A DNA stretch of 64,000 nucleotides from Micromonospora inositola (GCF_900090285.1 NZ_LT607754.1:4738001-4802000), one strand, 5' to 3'; shown: positions 8,751-18,235, counted from the stretch's first letter. Translations and numbers: made by a program. The notes: generated by a model from the sequence alone, not told the origin.

Positions 8751-10604
8751 TCAGGCCGGGGCGACCTCGACCAGGACCACGCCGGGTTGCGGTAGTGCGA
8801 GGTCGATGACGCAGGCGTCGCCGCCGTCGGTCGCCGACTGCACCTTTTCCGCCGGCAGGCTGTCGGCGGCGTGCAGCGCCTCCCACTGCTCGTCGGTGGG
8901 CCAGTCGCCGATCCCGAGTCGCTCGGCGAGGCTGGTGACGTCGCCGTGCTCCCGATCGAGCCGCGTCACGATCGCCGGCCGGCCGGCGGCCCCGTCGACG
9001 GTCAGCCGGACGCGCCGGGCCAGCGCCGCGGCACCGTCGCGCCTGGACTGGTCGAGGGTGCTGTTCCAGACCAGGATCGCCAGGCTGCCGTCGTCGCGCC
9101 GGCTGGCCCAGGTTTGCACCAGGCCCGCCGCGCCGTCGCCGTCGGCGGTCACCGGCAGCTCGGTGTCGCCGAGCTGGGCGAGCATCCACAGGGCGTGGTA
9201 GCGGGGCTTCGCGATACCGCCCACGGTGATCAGCCCGAAGCCGCCGTGCAGCAGCCGGGGTGGCCGGCCGAGTTCCTCGAAGTGGTCGCTGGCCACCCAG
9301 TAGGACAGCGCGTCGACCCGGCCCGCCGCCGACCGCATGCCGGTGAGCAGGAAGGCCGCGGCGGACGCCCCGTCGTTGACCGGGTGGAAGTGGGTGGGGG
9401 TCACCCCCCACTCGGTCCACAGGATCCGCGCGTCCGGCACGCCCAGCCGGGCGAGAGCGGGCCGCAGGTCCAGTGGGGGACTGCCGTAGGTGTGGGTGGA
9501 GACGAAGTCCACCGGGGCGCCGGAGGCGGCGACGTGTTCCAGCAGGGCGTCCACCCAGCCGGCCGCCGCTGACGACGGGCCGCCGACCGGGATGCGGGGG
9601 TCGACATCCTTGACCGCGCGGGCCGTGACGTCGTACAGGCGCATCCACTCCTCCCGGCTGCCCGACCAGAACACCTCGAGGTTGGCTTCGTTCCACACCT
9701 CGAAGTCCCAGCCGAGCACCTGCTCGCCGTAGCGGTCGAGCAGGTGGGCGACGAGGGCGCGGACGAGGTCGGCCCAGCGGTCCCAGTCCCGGGGCGGGGA
9801 GATCACTCCTCGGTAGCCGAACACCGTGCGCTCGGGATCGCTGGCGAGATCCCGGGGCATGAAGCCGACCTCGACCACCGGCCGCAGGCCCACGGAGAGG
9901 ACCAGGTCGTAGACCTCGTCCACGCGGCTGAAGTCGTGGACCGGCTGCCCGTCCACCTCGCGGTAGACGCCGAGGTCGTCGTGCAGGATCGCGTGTGCGC
10001 GGACGGTCTCGACGCCGATCTCGTCGTGGACCCGGCGCAGGGCGGCCAGCAACTCCGGTCCGATCTCCCGGCCACCCGAGGTGTCCCGGCACAGCAGTTG
10101 GGACAGTCGCTCGCTGCCGATCATCGGCCGCCACGGCCGGTGTAGCGGCGACCCCTCGGCGGCGGCGTCGAGCAGCAGCGACACCGTCGGCGGCTCGGCG
10201 CCGGCCGGCTCAGCGGTGGCCCGCACCGGTTCGCTCAGCGGGCCGGTGAGGGTCACCTCCGGTACGGAGGCGACGGCGTAGGCGTACGGCTGGCCGGGCT
10301 CGCCGGTGGTGTCCACGTACCAGGTGTCGGGCACGGCGAGGACGTCACCGCCGAGGTGGTCGACCGGGGTGAACTCACCGTTCGGCGTGCCGTCGACCAG
10401 TGGGGCGCGGTGCACGAGGTAGCCCGCGGCGCCGTCCACTTGCTGCCAGGAGAGGCGTACGTGGCCGACGCCCGCGGTGGCGGTCAGCCCGGCCGGCGGC
10501 GGCAGCTGCGGTGCTGGCCGTACCCCACTGTCGTCGCTGTGCCGGGCGATGCGGGCCTCCCAGTCGGATCGGGCGGACGGCTGCTGGTCGTTGACGTTCG
10601 TCAC
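8751..10604 (-). CDS. GH39 family glycosidase with N-terminal Fn3-like domain
   Basis: 617 aa, no signal peptide. Residues about 35-130 form a fibronectin type III-like module (LTATAGVGHVRLSWQQVDGA...). The remainder is a TIM barrel of the GH39 type, with acid/base E306 in WNEANLEVFW and nucleophile E398 in WTEWGVT. GH39 enzymes are beta-xylosidases or alpha-L-iduronidases; the bacterial group with this layout is usually called xylan beta-1,4-xylosidase. The promoter region holds a perfect 12-bp palindrome matching the operators of the LacI genes, so it probably belongs to the same regulon though it sits on the opposite strand. Confidence 0.82.
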   Translation of the reverse strand: MTNVNDQQPSARSDWEARIARHSDDSGVRPAPQLPPPAGLTATAGVGHVRLSWQQVDGAAGYLVHRAPLVDGTPNGEFTPVDHLGGDVLAVPDTWYVDTTGEPGQPYAYAVASVPEVTLTGPLSEPVRATAEPAGAEPPTVSLLLDAAAEGSPLHRPWRPMIGSERLSQLLCRDTSGGREIGPELLAALRRVHDEIGVETVRAHAILHDDLGVYREVDGQPVHDFSRVDEVYDLVLSVGLRPVVEVGFMPRDLASDPERTVFGYRGVISPPRDWDRWADLVRALVAHLLDRYGEQVLGWDFEVWNEANLEVFWSGSREEWMRLYDVTARAVKDVDPRIPVGGPSSAAAGWVDALLEHVAASGAPVDFVSTHTYGSPPLDLRPALARLGVPDARILWTEWGVTPTHFHPVNDGASAAAFLLTGMRSAAGRVDALSYWVASDHFEELGRPPRLLHGGFGLITVGGIAKPRYHALWMLAQLGDTELPVTADGDGAAGLVQTWASRRDDGSLAILVWNSTLDQSRRDGAAALARRVRLTVDGAAGRPAIVTRLDREHGDVTSLAERLGIGDWPTDEQWEALHAADSLPAEKVQSATDGGDACVIDLALPQPGVVLVEVAPA

Positions 10605-10645
10605 CGGGCACCTCCAGGCCTCTCGGTTGGTCCGGTCCGAGCACT

Positions 10646-10657
10646 GTAACCGGTTAC
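10646..10657. promoter_or_regulatory. LacI-type operator upstream of GH39 gene
   Basis: GTAACCGGTTAC, a perfect palindrome 42 bp before the GH39 start. It agrees with the sites at 1694 and 2895, supporting joint control by a local LacI protein. Confidence 0.6.
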
Positions 10658-10810
10658 CGGGCCAAGTTCGAGCGGTGCTCGCGATGGTTCTGCCCTGTCC
10701 GGAAACCCCCGCGACACGGCGCGGAAGGCTGCCCTGGGACGCCGTTGCGCGGTCCGCCGAGGTCGGCGCCGGCCGACGACCGTGGCGTCATGCCCGGGGG
10801 ACGGTGCGGC

Positions 10811-12037
10811 TCAGATCCAGGGCAGTGGGTCGACCGGGCGGCCGCCGAGCCGTACCTCGAAGTGCAGGTGGGGACCGGTGGAGGCGCCCGTCGACCCGAC
10901 CAGCCCGATCACCTGACCCGCGCGGACCCGCTGACCGGGCGACACGAGCAGCTTGGACTGGTGGCCGTAGCAGGTGGACAGTCGCTGCCCGTCCGCTCGG
11001 CCGTGGTCAATGCAGGTGTAGTTGCCGTAGCCGCCGTACCAGCCGGCGCGGGACACCCGCCCGTCGGCGACCGCGACGATCGGGGTGCCGATCGGGGCGG
11101 CGAGGTCCACCCCGGGGTGCAGCTGCCACACGTGGTAGTAGGGGTCGAACCGGGTGCCGAACTCGCTCGTGAGCCGGCCGGACAGCGGACGGCCGAGCGG
11201 CGCCCCGCCGGCCGTGGCGACGCTGCGGGCCGGTGCCGCCGCGGCGGGCACCCTGCGTACGCGACGGTTGATCTCCTGCTGGAGCCGCGCCTCCTCCTGC
11301 TGGCGGCGGGTGAGTTCGGCCTGGCCGGAGGCGATCGCGCCGGACAGGGCGACAGCGCGGCCGGTGGGGGTGTCCACGACGTCCGCGGAGTCCGCCACGG
11401 CGAAGGGCGATGCCGCATCCGCATCCCCGCCGGCGGTCAGGGCGGTCAGCAGTTGCAGCACCGGATCCGGTCCGCGCTGCACCCTGGTCAGGTCGTCGCG
11501 GGTCCGGGCGAGGATGTTCTGCAGGTACTGGATCCGGTGCTGGACGTCGCTGAGCCCGGCGACCTGACGGGCCTGCGGCGTGCCGGCGGCGTCGACGGGC
11601 GGCTGCGGGTACAGGTCGGCGCCGGGGTCGGCCGCGATGACCGCCGCAGCCGATCCGGGATCCACCATGGAACCGCCGTTGTCAGCCGGGCCGGGGACGC
11701 CCACCTGCGGTGGCCTCGCGGCGGTCGGCGGGGTATTCGCGGGCGGCGTCGGCTCTCCGGCCGGCGGACTGGCCGACGGGACGGTCGGCGGCTTCACCGT
11801 CGGCAGCTTGATCGAGGGCGGCTTGATGGGCGGCAGCGTCACCGCCGGCGGTGTCACCGGCGGCAGCGACACGGTCAGCGACGGGAGGGGCAGGGTCGGC
11901 AGGGGCAGCGGCCCCTGCGCCGAGGTCTGCGCCGCGGCGGCCCCCGCCCCGGCATCCAGGCAGAGCGGCGTCGTCACCAGTGCCGCCGCCCCGGCGACGG
12001 TCGCCAGCGTGGCCTGCCTCCACCACCGTCGGTCCAT
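10811..12037 (-). CDS. Secreted M23 family metalloendopeptidase
   Basis: 408 aa. Signal peptide at residues 1-35. Residues about 40-110 are proline-rich with PPxxxLP-type repeats, probably a wall-spanning linker. A coiled region (about 160-270) precedes the M23 (LytM/NlpD) domain. Zinc ligands are visible as H307xxxD311 in LHPGVDLA and H390/H392 in GPHLHFEV, so the domain should be catalytically competent. Such enzymes cut peptide cross-bridges in peptidoglycan. It is followed in the same direction by the GH39 gene after 206 bp and preceded by a cell-surface protein gene 65 bp upstream. Confidence 0.88.
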   Translation of the reverse strand: MDRRWWRQATLATVAGAAALVTTPLCLDAGAGAAAAQTSAQGPLPLPTLPLPSLTVSLPPVTPPAVTLPPIKPPSIKLPTVKPPTVPSASPPAGEPTPPANTPPTAARPPQVGVPGPADNGGSMVDPGSAAAVIAADPGADLYPQPPVDAAGTPQARQVAGLSDVQHRIQYLQNILARTRDDLTRVQRGPDPVLQLLTALTAGGDADAASPFAVADSADVVDTPTGRAVALSGAIASGQAELTRRQQEEARLQQEINRRVRRVPAAAAPARSVATAGGAPLGRPLSGRLTSEFGTRFDPYYHVWQLHPGVDLAAPIGTPIVAVADGRVSRAGWYGGYGNYTCIDHGRADGQRLSTCYGHQSKLLVSPGQRVRAGQVIGLVGSTGASTGPHLHFEVRLGGRPVDPLPWI

Positions 12038-12102
12038 GCTGTACTCCTGCCGCCGACCCCGTTTCCCGTCCCTCTGCTACATCGGATCCCGGGGCCTGGT
12101 CG

Positions 12103-12747
12103 TTACAGCCGGCCATGCGGCGGCGGGCCGTGCCGCCGCCGTCGACGCGTCAGCAGCGTACCCACGACGACCGCGCCGGCCAGCACCACCGCGGTGACGG
12201 CCGGCACCCGCATCGACCGCCCGGGCGGCGGCATCTCGGTGGCCGCGGCCGACGACTCCAGCGGCGGATCGGTGGGCGTGGCCCCGGGGAGCAGATATGC
12301 GTTGCTGGCGATCTGGGCACCCGTCGCGGCGGACTCCACCGAGGTGACAGTGACCCGGTTGCGGACCAGTGCGCCGGGCGGTGCACCCGGGCGGACCCGC
12401 CCGGTGATCGTGATCCGCGGCACCGCCGGGGCGGTGCCCAGGCGCAGGTCGCCGAGCTCGCAGACGACGGTACGAGGGGACGCCGTACACCGACCCGGTT
12501 CGGCCCGGGCGGTGACATCGTCGAGATCAGCCGAGGTGGTGAACGTGACCCGCGCGGCGGTGAGGGTGCCGTTACCCGAGATCGTGACGGTGTGGGTCAC
12601 CCGCTGCCCCGGCAGCGCGCCGAACGGCGTCGACGTCAGCACCGGCGCGGCGTCCACCGGACGGGCTGGTGTCGGCGTCGGAGCAGCCGCGGCCACGGCG
12701 GCCATCAGGCCCACCACCGGTGCGGCGACCGATTCCCACATTCCCAC
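12103..12747 (-). CDS. Predicted cell-surface protein with C-terminal membrane anchor
   Basis: 214 aa from ATG 12747 (a second ATG at 12741 is possible). There is a short hydrophobic N-terminus, probably a signal peptide, then a beta-rich region of about 110 residues (GQRVTHTVTISGNG, PRITITGRVRPG) resembling DUF11/CARDB-type extracellular sandwiches. Near the end comes one membrane helix (VPAVTAVVLAGAVVVGTLL) followed by RRRRRH. That order fits a surface-exposed, membrane-anchored protein. It lies 65 bp upstream of the M23 peptidase on the same strand and is possibly co-transcribed. No specific function can be assigned. Confidence 0.65.
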   Translation of the reverse strand: MGMWESVAAPVVGLMAAVAAAAPTPTPARPVDAAPVLTSTPFGALPGQRVTHTVTISGNGTLTAARVTFTTSADLDDVTARAEPGRCTASPRTVVCELGDLRLGTAPAVPRITITGRVRPGAPPGALVRNRVTVTSVESAATGAQIASNAYLLPGATPTDPPLESSAAATEMPPPGRSMRVPAVTAVVLAGAVVVGTLLTRRRRRHGPPPHGRL

Positions 12748-12856
12748 ACTGTAGGCCGAGCGGCGGGCGTCCGCCGGGCGTTGTCCCTTCTGTACCTCTT
12801 GCCGACCTCATCGATGCCGGCTGATGCGCCCCAGGGCCTCGTGGGGGACGAACATC

Positions 12857-12887
12857 CTGAGCGTATATACGCGAGGTATACCCTCAG
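12857..12887. promoter_or_regulatory. PadR operator region
   Basis: Just before the PadR gene lie a perfect 12-bp palindrome GCGTATATACGC (12861-12872), a second palindrome GGTATACC (12875-12882) and outer arms CTGAG/CTCAG (12857-12861, 12883-12887). The AT-rich centre stands out from surrounding GC-rich DNA. PadR repressors often bind such dyads in their own promoters. Confidence 0.6.
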
Positions 12888-12901
12888 TGTAGTCTGCTGG
12901 C

Positions 12902-13426
12902 ATGAGCGTTCCCCTAACCCTTCTGGGCCTGCTCGAACGGGAGCCCAGTCACGGGTACGACCTGAAGCGCGACTACGACGCCTACTTCGGGCGCGGCAAG
13001 CCACTGCCGTTCGGTCAGGTCTACTCGACCCTCAGCCGGCTGGCCCGCGACGGCAAGGTGGTGATCAGCGAGGTCGGCCCCGGCGCCGGACCCGACCGGA
13101 AGCGCTACATCATCACGGATCTGGGCGCGACCGAGGTCGAGCAGTGGCTGACCCAGCCGGTCGATCCGGAGCCGCACCTGCAGACCGTGCTCTTCGCCAA
13201 GGTCGTGCTCGCGCTGATGCTGGACCGTCCCGCCGGCGAATACCTCGACACCCAGCGCGCCGCACACCTGCAGCGGATGCGTGAGCTCACCGAGGTCAAG
13301 CGCACCGGCAGTCTCGTCGACGCGCTGCTCGCCGACCACGGCCTGTACCACCTGGAGGCCGACCTCCGGTGGATCGAGATGACCGGCGCCCGGCTGGACG
13401 CCCTGAGGAAAACGGTGAAGGCATGA
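12902..13426 (+). CDS. PadR family transcriptional regulator
   Basis: 174 aa. The N-terminal winged helix begins LTLLGLLEREPSHGYDLKRDY and has the typical FGQVYSTLSRLARDG recognition helix. A C-terminal helical dimerisation domain of about 90 residues makes it the long, Vir-like class. It is the first gene of a three-gene operon: its stop overlaps the start of the ABC ATPase gene (ATGA at 13423). It probably represses this operon through the dyads at 12857 and responds to a compound the transporter handles. Short 5' leader. Confidence 0.88.
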   Translation: MSVPLTLLGLLEREPSHGYDLKRDYDAYFGRGKPLPFGQVYSTLSRLARDGKVVISEVGPGAGPDRKRYIITDLGATEVEQWLTQPVDPEPHLQTVLFAKVVLALMLDRPAGEYLDTQRAAHLQRMRELTEVKRTGSLVDALLADHGLYHLEADLRWIEMTGARLDALRKTVKA

Positions 13427-14103
13427 CCGTCGTGATCGAAGCGCGGAACGTGATGTTCTCGTTCGGCAACACCCCGGCGCTGCGGGGCGCGAGCATCGCC
13501 GTGGACGCGGGCGAGATCCTCGCCATCATGGGTCCCAGCGGCTCGGGCAAGTCCACGCTGCTGCACTGCCTGGCCGGCATCCTCGTGCCCGACTCCGGCG
13601 AGATCCGGTTCGACGGGGCCCGGCTCGACTCCATGACCGAGACCGAGCGCAGCAGTCTGCGCCGGGACCGCTTCGGGTTCGTCTTCCAGTTCGGCCAGCT
13701 CGTCCCCGAGCTCACCGCGGTGGAGAACGTCGCCCTGCCGCTGCTGCTCAGCGGGGTCCGCCGGCCGGAGGCGCTGCGCAAGGCGTACGGCTGGTTCGAG
13801 CGCCTCGGCCTGGACGGCAGGGAGCAGCGCCGGTCGGGGGAGCTGTCCGGGGGTCAGGCGCAACGCGTCGCCCTCGCCCGCGGCCTGGTCGCCGAGCCGG
13901 AGGTCCTCTTCGCCGACGAGCCGACCGGTGCGCTCGACTCGCTCACCGGCGAACAGGTCATGGAGCTGCTGGTCGCCGCGGCCCGCGAGCAGGGCACCAC
14001 GGTCATTCTGGTCACCCACGAGCCACGGGTCGCCGCGTACGCCGACCGCGAGGTCATCGTCCGGGACGGGCGCGTGAACGCGCCGGACCGGATCCCGTCA
14101 TGA
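13423..14103 (+). CDS. ABC transporter ATP-binding protein (LolD/MacB type)
   Basis: 226 aa. Walker A GPSGSGKST at residues 37-45, Q-loop in VFQFGQLVPELTAVEN, signature LSGGQ at about 141, Walker B VLFADEPTGALD, then the H-loop VTHEPR. The FGQLVPELT segment and the size are typical of ATPases paired with FtsX-like permeases. Its start overlaps the PadR stop, and its own stop overlaps the permease start. The pair probably handles a lipophilic compound or peptide antibiotic, or works mechanically at the envelope, rather than importing nutrients. Confidence 0.92.
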   Translation: MTVVIEARNVMFSFGNTPALRGASIAVDAGEILAIMGPSGSGKSTLLHCLAGILVPDSGEIRFDGARLDSMTETERSSLRRDRFGFVFQFGQLVPELTAVENVALPLLLSGVRRPEALRKAYGWFERLGLDGREQRRSGELSGGQAQRVALARGLVAEPEVLFADEPTGALDSLTGEQVMELLVAAAREQGTTVILVTHEPRVAAYADREVIVRDGRVNAPDRIPS

Positions 14104-16262
14104 TCGGCTTCGGGCTACGCCTCGCCGTGGCCGGCGGCCGGGAGGCGCTGACCCGCCTCGTCATCATCGCCGCCGCCGTCGCGGTGGGCGCCGGGCTGCT
14201 GCTGGCCACCTTCGCCGGGGTCAACGCCGTCAACGCGCAGCTCACGCGGTACGCGTCGATGTACCCCCACGCGTCGCCGGGCGGCGACGCGGATCCACTG
14301 TGGTGGTCGACGCGAGAGGACTACTTCCACGGCAAGCAGATCACCCGCATCGACGTCGCCGCGACCGGACCGAGCCCGCCCACCCCGATCGGCATTCCGG
14401 CGACGCCTGGGCCGGGGGAGTACTACGCCTCGCCGTCGTTGCAGAAGCTGCTGTCCGCCAACCCAGCCGACCAGCTCGGCGACCGCTACCCCGGACATGA
14501 CCTCGGCACCATCGGTTCGGCGGCGCTGCCGTCGCCGGACGCCCTGCTCGTCATCGTCGGCGGCACCCCCGAAGGGGTCGCCAAGCTACCCTTCGCCAAG
14601 CAGCTCACCAGCGTCGGCGACAACATTCCCGCGCTCCCCGAGACCACGGTGGACCTCATCCTGGGCGTGATAGCCGGCGGACTGCTGTTTCCGGTGCTGA
14701 TCTTCATCGGCACGGCCACCCGGCTCAGCGCCGCCCGCCGCGAGCAGCGGTTCGCCGCGATGCGCCTGGTCGGCGCGACGCCGAAGCAGATCTCCGTGGT
14801 CGCAGCGGTCGAGGCGACCGCCGCGGCCGTCGCCGGCACCGCCCTCGGTTTCATCCTGTTCTTCGCGTTCCGCGGCTCGCTCGCGAACATCCCGTTCACC
14901 GGCATGCCGTTCTTCACCAGCGACATGTCGCTGGGTGTGCTGGACGTCCTGCTCGTCGCGCTCGGCGTTCCGGCCGGCGCGGCGGTGGCGGCGCAGATCT
15001 CGCTGCGCCGCGTCCGGATCTCCCCGCTCGGCGTCACCCGGCGGGTCACCCCCCGCCCCCCGCGCGCGTACCGGCTGATCCCGCTCGTGCTCGGCGTCGG
15101 CGTGCTCGCCTTCGCCATCGGCCACCGGCCCGAAACGTCCGACGGCCAGACCGCGGTGTTCCTGCCCGGGCTCCTGCTCATCATGGCCGGCCTGGTCCTC
15201 GCCGGCCCCTGGCTGACGATGGTCGGCGCCCGGCTCATGGCCCGGCGCGCCAGCCGACCCGCCGCGCTCATCGCCGCGCGACGCCTCGCCGACAACCCGA
15301 AGGCCGGCTTCCGGGCGATCAGCGGCATCATGCTCGCGCTCTTCGTCACGAGCGTGGCCGTCGGCGTGATCACCACGATCGTCGCCAACCGCGGCCCGGC
15401 GCCGATCGGCTCGACCGACGCCGGCACCCTGTCCACCGTCTTCGTCGAGAACCCGCCGCGGTCGGTGCCCGACACGGTACTGGCCGACCTGCGCTCGATC
15501 CCCGGCGTGCAGACCGCGACCGTGGTCCGCGAGAACCCGGTCAATGCCGGCGCCCACGAACCCGGGGTGGTCGCGTGCACCGACATCCCGAAGGCGTACG
15601 GCCGGTGCGCCGACGGCGCCACGGTCGCCGAAGTACCGATGGACTTCATCCCCTTCCGCGGATCGGCGTCGGCAACGAGGATGTGGCCCGCCGCGTCGGT
15701 GCCGCTCGGCGACCTCCAGCGGTTGCCGGTGACGTCCCTCGTCGTCGGCACGGACGGTTCGGCCGCCGCGCTGGAACGCTCGCGCACCGTCCTCGAGTCG
15801 GCCTACCCGACCTTCTGGGTGGCCCCGAACGTTCCCGGCGATTTCGAGTCGGACTTCGCCGACACGCTGCGTGGCTGGCAGCAACTGGCCAACGTCATCA
15901 TCATCGCCAGCCTCGCGCTCGCCGGCTGCAGTCTCGCGGTCAGCGTGGTCGGCGGTCTCAGCGAGCGCAAGCGCCCGTTCAGCCTGCTCCGCCTCAGCGG
16001 CGCGCCGGTCCGGGTCCTGCGCCGCGTGGTGGCGCTCGAAACCGCCGTACCGATGCTCGCCGTCGCGGTGGTCGCGGTCGGGATGGGCTTCCTCGCCGCA
16101 CAACTGTTCCTCAAGGCGCAGATGGAGTACACCCTCACCGCGCCGAGCGTGGGGTTCTACGCGATCGTCGCCGTCGGGCTGGCGGCCTGCCTCGGCATCA
16201 TCGCCTCCACCCTGCCGCTGCTGGAGCGCATCACCGGCCCGGAGACCGCACGCAGCGAATAG
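14100..16262 (+). CDS. FtsX-like ABC transporter permease
   Basis: 720 aa, overlapping the ATPase gene by four bases. It has the layout of a duplicated FtsX family: an N-terminal membrane helix, a roughly 150-residue extracellular loop, three helices with the LSAARREQRFAAMRLVGATP motif, a central helix pair, a second extracellular loop (about 430-590), and a final three-helix FtsX domain with LSERKRPFSLLRLSGAP. It partners with the ATPase at 13423. PadR control suggests an efflux or resistance role; the substrate is not determined. It ends before a strong hairpin. Confidence 0.88.
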   Translation: MIGFGLRLAVAGGREALTRLVIIAAAVAVGAGLLLATFAGVNAVNAQLTRYASMYPHASPGGDADPLWWSTREDYFHGKQITRIDVAATGPSPPTPIGIPATPGPGEYYASPSLQKLLSANPADQLGDRYPGHDLGTIGSAALPSPDALLVIVGGTPEGVAKLPFAKQLTSVGDNIPALPETTVDLILGVIAGGLLFPVLIFIGTATRLSAARREQRFAAMRLVGATPKQISVVAAVEATAAAVAGTALGFILFFAFRGSLANIPFTGMPFFTSDMSLGVLDVLLVALGVPAGAAVAAQISLRRVRISPLGVTRRVTPRPPRAYRLIPLVLGVGVLAFAIGHRPETSDGQTAVFLPGLLLIMAGLVLAGPWLTMVGARLMARRASRPAALIAARRLADNPKAGFRAISGIMLALFVTSVAVGVITTIVANRGPAPIGSTDAGTLSTVFVENPPRSVPDTVLADLRSIPGVQTATVVRENPVNAGAHEPGVVACTDIPKAYGRCADGATVAEVPMDFIPFRGSASATRMWPAASVPLGDLQRLPVTSLVVGTDGSAAALERSRTVLESAYPTFWVAPNVPGDFESDFADTLRGWQQLANVIIIASLALAGCSLAVSVVGGLSERKRPFSLLRLSGAPVRVLRRVVALETAVPMLAVAVVAVGMGFLAAQLFLKAQMEYTLTAPSVGFYAIVAVGLAACLGIIASTLPLLERITGPETARSE

Positions 16263-16315
16263 TTCTTCATGCGCCGCACGGCCCGGGTCGCCCCGGCAGC
16301 CCTTGCGGAGGCAGC

Positions 16316-16353
16316 ACGGCGGGCGTCGGTGGCATTCCCCCGACGCCCGCCGT
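16316..16353. terminator. Bidirectional terminator hairpin
   Basis: A perfect 14-bp stem (arms 16316-16329 and 16340-16353) with a 10-base loop lies between the convergent permease and acyl-CoA synthetase genes. No T tract is present. Confidence 0.75.
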
Positions 16354-16399
16354 CAACGCCCCGCGAACAGGGCTGTCGGGCCGGGGGCGTTCCGCATGT

Positions 16400-18235
16400 T
16401 CAGTGGCCGCGGTAGAGGTCGTCGATCTCGCCGGCGCGGCGGTGCCGCACCACCTCGCGTCTGATCTTCAAGGTGGGAGTGAGCTCACCGCTGGCCTCGG
16501 TGAAGTCATCGGGCAAGATGCGGAACGTTTTGATCGCCTCCGGCTTGGAGACCGACCGGTTGGCTCGGTCGATCGCGGCCTGGACTTCGCCGCGCAGGGC
16601 GGGGTCGTCACGCATCTCCGCCACCGAGGCGTCCGGACGACCGTGCGCGCTCCGCCACCGCTGCCACGCATGCTGATCGATGCTGATGACAGCGGCGACG
16701 TACGGCTTGGCGTCACCGACGAGCATGGCCTGGCTGACCAGGGGGTGCGCGCGGACCTGATCCTCGATGGGGGCGGGGGCGACGTTCTTTCCCGCCGCGG
16801 TCACCATGATCTCCTTCGTGCGTCCCGTGATCCGCAGAAAGCCGTCGTCGTCGAGGCTGCCGAGGTCGCCCGTGCGGAACCAGCCGTCGGCGGTGAACGT
16901 ATCGCGGGTTGCGGCCGGGTTGTTCCAGTAGCCCTGGAACACGACGTCGCTGCGGACCAGGACCTCCCCGTCGTCGGCAACGGCCAACTCCACGCCCGGT
17001 AGCGGTCGGCCGACGGTGCCGATTCGCATCGCCGAGGGCCGGTTCGCCGCCAGCGCCGGGGAGGTTTCGGTCAACCCGTACCCCTCCAGCGCCGTCAGCC
17101 CGGCCCCGCGGAAGAAGTGTCCGAGCCGCTCGCCGAGAGGGGCGCCGCCGACGATCGCGATGCGGCATCGCCCGCCGAACGCCGCCCGCAGCTTTCGGTA
17201 GACCAGCGCATCGAGGACACGCCGGATCAGCCGCAGGCCCGGTCGCGGGCCGGACGGGGTGTCGAGCGCTCGGCTGTACCGCACCGCCACCCGGTCCGCG
17301 ACGGTGAAGAGCCAACCTCGGTGTTCGTCGACGGCCTTCTGCCGTGCCCGGTTGTGCACCCTCTCGAACACCCGGGGCACGGCGAGGATGAACGTCGGCC
17401 GGTACTGACGTAGCTGATCCAGCACGCCGCCCATGCTGGCGGTGTGCACCATCGTCGCCCGGGTCTGCACCATCCCCACCTGGATCATCCGGGCGAAGGC
17501 GTGCGCCAACGGCAGGAAGAGCACCGTCGAGGCCCCCGGGTTGAACAACTCCGGCAGCAGCGCGACCGCGTTGCCGACGTCGAGGTGGATGTTTCGGTGC
17601 GACAGCACGCAGCCTTTCGGTCGGCCCGTCGTCCCGCTGGTGTAGACGATCGTCGCGGTGTCCCCGCCCGACACCGCGCCACGTCTGCCCTCGACGCGAT
17701 CCTCGTCGACCGTCCGGCCCTGCTCAGCCACCTGGATCAGGTCACCGGAATCGATCTGCCACACCTGACGCAGTTCCGGCAGCCCGTCGCGCACGCCGGT
17801 CAGCAGCGCGGCGTGGTCAGCCGTCTCCACCACGCACGCCACCGCGCCGGAGTCGGCGAGGATCCAGGCCAGCTGCTCGGCACTCGATGTGTCGTAGACC
17901 GGAACCGTCACCGCCCCGATCGCCCACAACGCGTAGTCGGCCAGCGTCCACTCGTACCGGGTCCGGCTCATCAGTGCCACCCGGGCCCCCGGCTCCACGC
18001 CAGCCGCAATGAGCCCACGCGCCAACGCCAACACGTCGTCGCGGAACTGTCGGCAGGTCACCGCGGACGTCGCGCCGGTCTCCGACCGGTGCGCCGGCCA
18101 CGACCGGACGTCCGGGTCCGGGCGCAGGAACTGCACCGCGTCCGGGCTCCGCTGCGCGTTCTCCCACACCACATCGGCCAGCCCCACCGACTCACCGCCG
18201 GTGACCTCCGGCGCCACCCTGACATCTCGCCGCAT
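16400..18235 (-). CDS. Long-chain acyl-CoA synthetase (AMP-binding, FadD15-like)
   Basis: 611 aa from ATG 18235; an upstream extension to 18367 lacks family-like sequence. The adenylation signature VYTSGTTGRPKG is at about residues 197-208. It is followed by the long-chain group motif GYGLTETSP, the hinge DGWFRTGDLGSLDDDGF and the C-terminal catalytic-lysine region near LTPTLKIRR. The enzyme activates fatty acids with ATP to acyl-AMP and then acyl-CoA, at the membrane or in the cytoplasm. It is monocistronic or leads downstream into nothing obvious; the small gene behind it (18377) is on the same strand 141 bp away. Confidence 0.9.
   Translation of the reverse strand: MRRDVRVAPEVTGGESVGLADVVWENAQRSPDAVQFLRPDPDVRSWPAHRSETGATSAVTCRQFRDDVLALARGLIAAGVEPGARVALMSRTRYEWTLADYALWAIGAVTVPVYDTSSAEQLAWILADSGAVACVVETADHAALLTGVRDGLPELRQVWQIDSGDLIQVAEQGRTVDEDRVEGRRGAVSGGDTATIVYTSGTTGRPKGCVLSHRNIHLDVGNAVALLPELFNPGASTVLFLPLAHAFARMIQVGMVQTRATMVHTASMGGVLDQLRQYRPTFILAVPRVFERVHNRARQKAVDEHRGWLFTVADRVAVRYSRALDTPSGPRPGLRLIRRVLDALVYRKLRAAFGGRCRIAIVGGAPLGERLGHFFRGAGLTALEGYGLTETSPALAANRPSAMRIGTVGRPLPGVELAVADDGEVLVRSDVVFQGYWNNPAATRDTFTADGWFRTGDLGSLDDDGFLRITGRTKEIMVTAAGKNVAPAPIEDQVRAHPLVSQAMLVGDAKPYVAAVISIDQHAWQRWRSAHGRPDASVAEMRDDPALRGEVQAAIDRANRSVSKPEAIKTFRILPDDFTEASGELTPTLKIRREVVRHRRAGEIDDLYRGH

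Noticed and set aside
14586..16103. 505-codon reverse frame inside the FtsX-like permease
   Set aside because: Composition rich in R, G and D, typical of antisense shadows. The permease has proper motifs on the plus strand.
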